Shown here: positions 58,866 through 64,000 of the stretch, piece after piece
How the letters are laid out: each line of letters starts with the position of its first letter
Position numbering within the stretch: the stretch's first letter is position 1
Origin: Pilosibacter fragilis
GTDB taxonomy: Bacteria > Bacillota > Clostridia > Lachnospirales > Lachnospiraceae
Length of the DNA stretch: 64,000 bases
Reading direction: 5' to 3'
Assembly: GCF_032490495.1 (NCBI RefSeq)
Contig: NZ_JAVYJB010000009.1
Location: forward strand, 98,379-162,378
Position numbers and translations under genes: made by a program
The notes under the pieces: model-generated
Database searches by the model: none
Told to the model about the DNA's origin: nothing
What the model saw: the letters and a program-made list of their open reading frames with translations, nothing else

Positions 58866-61595
58866 ATGAATACACGATATTATATGGTCATTATCAAGGG
58901 TGAAATAAAGACATCCGAAATAATGTCATGTGGTTATAATAGAAATACCCAAAAATGGGATGTAAAATTCAATAATGGAAAAACATACTCGTATGCATAT
59001 TTGAATGTGGAAAAGTTGACTGATCCGGAGGTTTTGAATCCTAACATGTATCGGATTAGCAGAGAAGGACGAGAGTTCTTTGCTGTTAATGCAATATATG
59101 TATTTAGAAGCGGAAGTGAGTCTTATTGGCACATTTGTTTTGGCGATGGTAGTGAAAGAGATTATCGTCGGAACGACTTGCATATTATAGAGTCATGTCT
59201 TGCCCATAGTCAGTCATCAAATGTATTTGAATATATAAAGCAAATTGCAGGTTTGAGTAATCTTAAGAATGAAGAGACTGGTGAAAAATTATTGTCTAAG
59301 AAGTTTGCCAAGATTTCTTTTGTGGGTAGTGATGTAGCTTTAGCAAAGTATTTGAATCCATCATCATTGCAAGGAAAAAGAACAGGACGCGAATACATTC
59401 CAATTTTCCCATTTGGATGCAATAACAGTCAGTATAAGGCTGTAAAAAATGCCATGGAGAATCAGATTAGTGTTATACAGGGACCTCCAGGAACGGGGAA
59501 GACACAAACGATATTGAATATTATTGCCAATATATTAATGCAAGGGAAAACGGTACAGATAGTATCCAATAATAATTCGGCAACGGAAAACGTATATGAA
59601 AAATTATCTTCTCCAAAATACAATTTGGGTTTTATTGCTGCGACGTTAGGAAGTTCTAAAAATAAGAAATTATTTGTTGAGCATCAGGATGCCGCTTATC
59701 CCGATTTTTCGTCGTGGAAAACGGGAGAAGATCAAAGTGTTTTGCAGAAGGAAATAGAAGAGCAATCCAGTCAGTTAAAAAGTGTTTTTGATAAGCAGGA
59801 AAAACTGGCGTGTTTAAGGCAGGAACTTTCACGGTTGGTTACTGAACAGGAATATTTCAATCAATATGTTAAAGAATCAGATGTTCATACAGATAGTATT
59901 AAGTTCAAGAAAAAACTATCTTCAAAGCAATGGATGGTATTGTGGCAGGAGTGCCAGTTGATTTCAGAAGAGAAAACGGCAATAGGATTTTGGTTTAAGA
60001 TAAAAGCCTTATTTAAATATAGAGTAACCGATTGGAGCATTTATAAGCAGGATATTTCAAAGATAATTACAACCTTTCAAGCAATGTATTATCGTGCGAA
60101 GCAGGCGGAGTTGTCTGGGAAAATTGCAGATATTGAAAAGTATTTAAATAGTGTTAATAAGAATTTGCTTGAGGATTTATGCGATCAGTCAATGGTTGTC
60201 CTAAAAGACAAACTGGCAAGGAAATATGAAGGTAACAGTAGTAGGAAAACTTTTAGTGAAGATAATTTGTGGAAGGAACCATACGATGTATTGGCTGAGT
60301 ATCCGGTTATATTAAGTACAACATTTTCATCAAGAAACAGCCTGAATTCAGATGTGGTGTATGATTACCTTATCATGGATGAGGCATCACAGGTAGATAT
60401 TGCAACTGGTGCGTTGGCATTGTCCTGTGCAAGGAATGTTGTTATTGTAGGGGATACCAAGCAACTTCCCAATGTTGTTACAGGTGATATAAAAGCTAAA
60501 GCAAAAGTTATATTTGACAGCTTTAATGTGAGTGAAGGATATCAGTATACAAACAGTTTTCTGCAATCCATTTTGGATGTTATGCCAAATGTAACACAAA
60601 CATTGTTGCGGGAACATTATAGGTGTCACCCCAAAATAATCAATTTCTGTAACCAGAAATTCTATCGTGGTGAATTGATTATTATGACAACGGATAATGG
60701 TGAAGAGGATGTTTTATCGGTAGTAAAAACGGTAGTGGGAAATCATGAGCGTAACCATTATAGCCAGCGCCAGATAGATGTTATTAAAAATGAGATTATA
60801 CCAAAATATGTTTCAAATCCGGAAGAAACCGGAATTATTGCACCGTACAAAAATCAGGTAGAAGCTTTAAGCAAGGAGATTACAGATATTGATGCTGCTA
60901 CAGTGCATAAGTTCCAGGGCAAGGAGAAAGAGAATATTATTATATCTACCGTGGATGATGAAATATCTGATTTTGCAGATGATCCATATTTAATCAATGT
61001 TGCTGTATCAAGAGCCAAAAAGAAATTGATGTTGGTTGTAACTGGAAATGAGCAATCAAAAGAGCGTAATATAACAGATTTGATTGATTATATTCAATAT
61101 AATAATTTTGAAGTTACTGAAAGCAAGATTTATTCGATTTTTGATTACCTTTACAAGCAGTATACTGAGGAAAGAAGGGCATACTTGCAGAAGCACAAAA
61201 AAGTATCAGAATATGATTCGGAAAATCTGATGTATTCATTGATAGAGGACATTATCTCCGCTAACAAGTATTCAAGCTTGGATGTTGTTTGTCATTTTCC
61301 GTTGAATATGTTGATTAAGAATCCAGAACTATTAAATGAGCAGGAATGTCAGTATGCAATGAATCCAGCAACACATTTAGATTTTCTGGTTTATAACAGA
61401 ATTGGTAAAAAGCCTGTGTTGGCGATTGAGGTTGACGGATATGAATACCATAAAGAGGATACTGTTCAGGCTTCAAGAGATTTGTTGAAAAATCATATTA
61501 TGGAGTTGTATGAAATTCCATTACTGAGATTTATGACTAATGGTAGTGGCGAGAAAGAAAAGATTATAGAGATGCTGGATAAGTCGGTTGGGTAA
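58866..61595 (+). CDS. SF1 (Upf1-like) helicase with N-terminal KTSC-like domain and C-terminal PD-(D/E)XK-type nuclease
   Basis: 909 residues, GAGGAATAG upstream. N-terminal IKTSEIMSCGYNRN..WDVKFNNGKTYSY resembles the short KTSC domain. SF1 motifs: Walker A GPPGTGKT (206-213), Walker B MDEAS (D505-S508), LREHYRCHP, GIIAPYKNQV, VHKFQGKEKE and NVAVSRAKKK. The C-terminal HLDFLVYNRIG..LAIEVDGYEYHKE (D839, E855, D857) looks like the DUF2726/Vsr-like nuclease fold. A coiled stretch lies at about 290-420. AT-rich, next to an ATPase-Mrr gene; a role in anti-phage defence is inferred. Confidence 0.8.
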   Translation: MNTRYYMVIIKGEIKTSEIMSCGYNRNTQKWDVKFNNGKTYSYAYLNVEKLTDPEVLNPNMYRISREGREFFAVNAIYVFRSGSESYWHICFGDGSERDYRRNDLHIIESCLAHSQSSNVFEYIKQIAGLSNLKNEETGEKLLSKKFAKISFVGSDVALAKYLNPSSLQGKRTGREYIPIFPFGCNNSQYKAVKNAMENQISVIQGPPGTGKTQTILNIIANILMQGKTVQIVSNNNSATENVYEKLSSPKYNLGFIAATLGSSKNKKLFVEHQDAAYPDFSSWKTGEDQSVLQKEIEEQSSQLKSVFDKQEKLACLRQELSRLVTEQEYFNQYVKESDVHTDSIKFKKKLSSKQWMVLWQECQLISEEKTAIGFWFKIKALFKYRVTDWSIYKQDISKIITTFQAMYYRAKQAELSGKIADIEKYLNSVNKNLLEDLCDQSMVVLKDKLARKYEGNSSRKTFSEDNLWKEPYDVLAEYPVILSTTFSSRNSLNSDVVYDYLIMDEASQVDIATGALALSCARNVVIVGDTKQLPNVVTGDIKAKAKVIFDSFNVSEGYQYTNSFLQSILDVMPNVTQTLLREHYRCHPKIINFCNQKFYRGELIIMTTDNGEEDVLSVVKTVVGNHERNHYSQRQIDVIKNEIIPKYVSNPEETGIIAPYKNQVEALSKEITDIDAATVHKFQGKEKENIIISTVDDEISDFADDPYLINVAVSRAKKKLMLVVTGNEQSKERNITDLIDYIQYNNFEVTESKIYSIFDYLYKQYTEERRAYLQKHKKVSEYDSENLMYSLIEDIISANKYSSLDVVCHFPLNMLIKNPELLNEQECQYAMNPATHLDFLVYNRIGKKPVLAIEVDGYEYHKEDTVQASRDLLKNHIMELYEIPLLRFMTNGSGEKEKIIEMLDKSVG

Positions 61596-61612
61596 CGAAA
61601 GGAAAGCTGCGT

Positions 61613-62707
61613 ATGGAGATTATAAGAAGGGACGAGTTACAGGAACTTTTAGATGTTGTCAGGATGAAACCATATGGCAAAATCTTGATAACAGGTGCGG
61701 CAGGAAGTGGTAAAACTTTTTTGTTAAATATAATTGGAAAGATATTAGAGGAACAAGGAAGAAAAATCTGGTATGAAACGATGGTTTTTTCACAGATGGG
61801 AAATAAAATATGGAAACATTCATCTGATTTTACAGATGTTGTTTGTTTAGTGGATGGTTTGGACGAAATATATAGATATAAACAACAAATGGTAGAGAAC
61901 ATTAAAAATGCTAGAGGGTGTTATATATGCACTGCTAGAGAAAATAAGTTTGATATAAATTTTGATTATGAAATAAGGTTAAAGCCATTAACAGATAAAC
62001 AGATATTATTGTTTATTAGTGATTATCTTGGTGCCCGTATCTCGAGTGACAGTATTGTAGAAGGTATTTTTAAAGAACTTGATAAGCAAAATTTAACGCC
62101 TAGAACGATAGCTGAAAAGCTTCATACAAAACTAAAGGGCGAGGGGCTTAACGAATATTTTCTTGATTTCGAAAAGGATATACATCAAATATATACATAT
62201 AAAGGTGGTGTATCTCTACAACATCCAGAGATAGTTGTTCCAGAACGAAAAATTATTAGAGTACCAGACGAAATAAAAAATGATATAAAGGTAGTAACGC
62301 ATTCGCTTGTGGATAAAGTTGCATTAAGACCAGAAATACTTCAAGAAATTACTCCTAGACAGTTTGAGGAACTGGTTTGTGAATTGTTTGAAAGAAAAGG
62401 ATATAATGTGCAACTTACGAAACAGACAAGAGATGGTGGTAAGGATTTGATTGTTCTTAATAATTCAGTGTTAGGCGATTTGGTGATTTATGCTGAATGT
62501 AAAAAGAAAGCGCCTAGGCATCCTGTGAATGTTGGACTTGTTAGACAACTATATGGAACTGTTGAAGCGGACAGGGTTACAGCAGGAATAATGGTAACTA
62601 ACTCATATTTCTCAAAGGATGCTCGTAGATTTCAACAGACGATAAAAAGTAGAATGAATTTAATAGACTATTCAGAGTTAATGAAACAGATAATGGATTG
62701 CAGATAG
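61613..62707 (+). CDS. P-loop ATPase fused to an Mrr-type restriction endonuclease domain
   Basis: 364 residues, 17 bp after the helicase gene, AAAGGAAAG upstream. N-terminal NTPase with Walker A GAAGSGKT (28-35) and Walker B CLVDGLDEIY. C-terminal Mrr_cat: TPRQFEELVCELFERKGYNV, DGGKD (D278) and AECKK (E295, K297), with RQLYGTVEADRVTAGIMVTN. Mrr domains cut DNA, often modified DNA. Together with the helicase this looks like a two-gene defence or DNA-processing operon; I know no named system with exactly this pair. Confidence 0.82.
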   Translation: MEIIRRDELQELLDVVRMKPYGKILITGAAGSGKTFLLNIIGKILEEQGRKIWYETMVFSQMGNKIWKHSSDFTDVVCLVDGLDEIYRYKQQMVENIKNARGCYICTARENKFDINFDYEIRLKPLTDKQILLFISDYLGARISSDSIVEGIFKELDKQNLTPRTIAEKLHTKLKGEGLNEYFLDFEKDIHQIYTYKGGVSLQHPEIVVPERKIIRVPDEIKNDIKVVTHSLVDKVALRPEILQEITPRQFEELVCELFERKGYNVQLTKQTRDGGKDLIVLNNSVLGDLVIYAECKKKAPRHPVNVGLVRQLYGTVEADRVTAGIMVTNSYFSKDARRFQQTIKSRMNLIDYSELMKQIMDCR

Positions 62708-62745
62708 GAAATTGATAATTATTGAAGGTGAATGGAGACATTGTT

Positions 62746-63456
62746 ATGGCAGTATCATACAATAAATTATGGAAATTATTAATAGATAAAAAAATGAGTA
62801 AATCGGATTTGCGTAAAAAGGCAGAAATTGCCCCTAACACAATGACAAAGCTTCGACGTGATGAAGAGGTAAGCCTTACAATTCTTAGTAAAATTTGTAA
62901 AACTTTACATGCAGACTTTGGGGATATTGTGGAGTATGTGCCGGATGCAGAAATATGGGATTTGTATAATGAGAACCGAGAGCTTCTGGGAAAAGACCAT
63001 ATCAGAGGAGAACAGTTACCGATAGACGGCTACCATTTGGTGGTGCATGTCTGGATTCGTAATTCCAAGGGCGAGTACCTTATCTCGCAGCGTTCTGCAA
63101 ACAGACCAACACATCCTTTGATGTGGGAATGTGTGGATGGTTCTGTAGTAAAAGGAGAGGACAGTCTGCAAGGAGCGCTTAGAGAAGCCAAAGAAGAGGT
63201 TGGAATAGATTTATTGCCAGAAAAAGGTCAAGTTGTTTTGTCAGACATTAAGAAAATCGAGTTTGGAAAAGTGGCTAATAAAATTGTTGATGTTTGGCTG
63301 TTTGATTACGATGGAGAGGTTGATTTAGGCAATGCCACAACAGATGAAGTGGCGCAGGTTGCATGGATGAATCGGGAGCAAATTAAGGAATTGTTTGAGC
63401 ATAATATGTTTGTGGATACATTGGAATACTTCTTTACGGAAGTGGACAAGCAGTAA
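62746..63456 (+). CDS. HTH (Cro/CI type) - NUDIX hydrolase fusion
   Basis: 236 residues from ATG 62746 with GGAG upstream; the longer frame starts at a TTG. Residues 1-68 form an HTH_26-like domain (LWKLLIDKKMSKSDLRKKAEIAPNTMTKL). Residues about 95-230 are a NUDIX domain with a perfect Nudix box (G132, E138, R146-E147, E150-E151, G153). Either a nucleotide-metabolite-responsive regulator or a housecleaning hydrolase bound to DNA. 39 bp after the Mrr gene. Confidence 0.82.
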   Translation: MAVSYNKLWKLLIDKKMSKSDLRKKAEIAPNTMTKLRRDEEVSLTILSKICKTLHADFGDIVEYVPDAEIWDLYNENRELLGKDHIRGEQLPIDGYHLVVHVWIRNSKGEYLISQRSANRPTHPLMWECVDGSVVKGEDSLQGALREAKEEVGIDLLPEKGQVVLSDIKKIEFGKVANKIVDVWLFDYDGEVDLGNATTDEVAQVAWMNREQIKELFEHNMFVDTLEYFFTEVDKQ

Positions 63457-63476
63457 TTTGGAAAGTTGGTGGATAT

Positions 63477-63887
63477 ATGAAGGAAAAAGAACATCAATCC
63501 ATAGAGTGGAAGGAATCATGGCAGGATGAGTATTTAAAATGGATTTGTGGATATGCCAATGCCTACGGTGGAACAATATACATAGGTACGGATGACAATG
63601 GTAATGTTGTAGGTATTGATAATGCAAGAGATTTATTAGAGCGAATTCCTAATAAAATTACGGACACAATGGGAATCATTGCAGATGTGAATTTGTTATA
63701 TAAAGGCGAACTTGAGTATTTGCAGATAATTGTTGATAAATATCCATCTTTAATAAGTTTTCGTGGAAAATATTATTATCGTTCCGGAAGTACCATGCGT
63801 GAGATTACTGGAAAGGAATTGGAAACGCTGATTGTCAAGGTAGTTGTCAGTAAAAATTTATATTCTTGTTTCGACAGGTTACGCTGA
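63477..63887 (+). pseudogene. AlbA_2 (Schlafen-type) ATP-binding domain protein, truncated
   Basis: 136 residues; GGTGG upstream. SIEWKESWQDEYLKWICGYANAYGGTIYIGTDDNGNVVGI is the AlbA_2/Schlafen domain start. Full-length members usually have 350-480 residues with a C-terminal winged helix. Here homology stops after GKELETLI, where a 56-bp tandem repeat begins, and the frame ends soon after. Related proteins act as regulators or in defence islands. Confidence 0.75.
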
Positions 63888-63936
63888 TTGTCAAGGTAGT
63901 TGTCAGTAAAAATTTATATTCTTGTTTCGACAGGTT
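63825..63936 (+). repeat. Two 56-bp tandem repeats at the AlbA_2 breakpoint
   Basis: Units 63825-63880 and 63881-63936 are identical, from ACGCTGATTGTCAAGG to CGACAGGTT. TGATTGTCAA in each unit is complementary to TTGACAATCA at 63989-63998, and TTGTCAGTAAAAAT to ATTTTTATTGACAA at 63982-63995 (13 of 14). This suggests the end of an inserted element whose other part is beyond the window. Confidence 0.65.
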
Positions 63937-64000
63937 ATCAGATATTGTTCTGTACCTGACGTGAGTATCAATGAATACCCCATTTTTATTGACAATCACG

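Overview
The window looks like chromosomal DNA of an anaerobic, gut-type Firmicute, most likely a Lachnospiraceae / Clostridium cluster XIVa member. This is inferred from mid-range GC with many GGAGG ribosome sites, a formate-lyase fermentation pair, an extracellular lipoprotein esterase, choline-binding-type wall repeats and Lachnospiraceae-like sugar operons. No rRNA, tRNA or CRISPR array was seen.

Layout. 0-1.4 kb: end of an AT-rich accessory patch with a broken Abi_2 abortive-infection gene carrying a 142-bp MITE, plus one hypothetical gene. 1.5-5 kb: pflA and pflB on the minus strand. 5.6-18.4 kb: a carbohydrate regulon with a YesN/YesM two-component pair, an ATPase-dead MglA-like protein, a ROK kinase, an ABC sugar importer whose binding protein is a tandem duplication, a D-lyxose/mannose isomerase, a DUF4432 protein and a PfkB kinase. 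18.5-24.8 kb: AraC remnant, LysR regulator, SLC13 carrier, beta-lactamase-fold hydrolase, a second copy of the PfkB gene and an EamA exporter. 24.9-28.4 kb: mgtE behind a long leader with a 29-codon ORF and an attenuator, then enolase. 28.8-33.3 kb: tannase-like lipoprotein, YwaF-like membrane protein, acyltransferase. 33.4-34.6 kb: a type III toxin-antitoxin module (two 52-nt pseudoknot-type repeats, terminator, ToxN/AbiQ-superfamily toxin) whose toxin frame runs into a C_GCAxxG_C_C protein. 34.8-56.2 kb: mostly core genes (rpmE, yqhQ, prmC, prfA, MATE, rfbA-rfbB-rfbD, glmM, leuA, a wall-binding protein, uvrA, iadA, guaA). 56.2-64 kb: after guaA the DNA becomes clearly AT-rich and island-like, with broken genes and a likely defence operon (SF1 helicase with terminal nuclease, P-loop ATPase-Mrr nuclease, HTH-NUDIX protein, truncated AlbA_2 protein).

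The strongest unusual signals are: (1) a family of four 142-bp three-hairpin elements, each with a perfect 8-bp target duplication; (2) the type III toxin-antitoxin locus and its toxin fusion; (3) the helicase-nuclease / ATPase-Mrr pair downstream of guaA; (4) the double-headed sugar-binding lipoprotein; (5) the catalytically degenerate ABC ATPase encoded with a two-component system; (6) the mgtE leader with its small ORF. Functions come from motif reading and memory of families; no database search was run.
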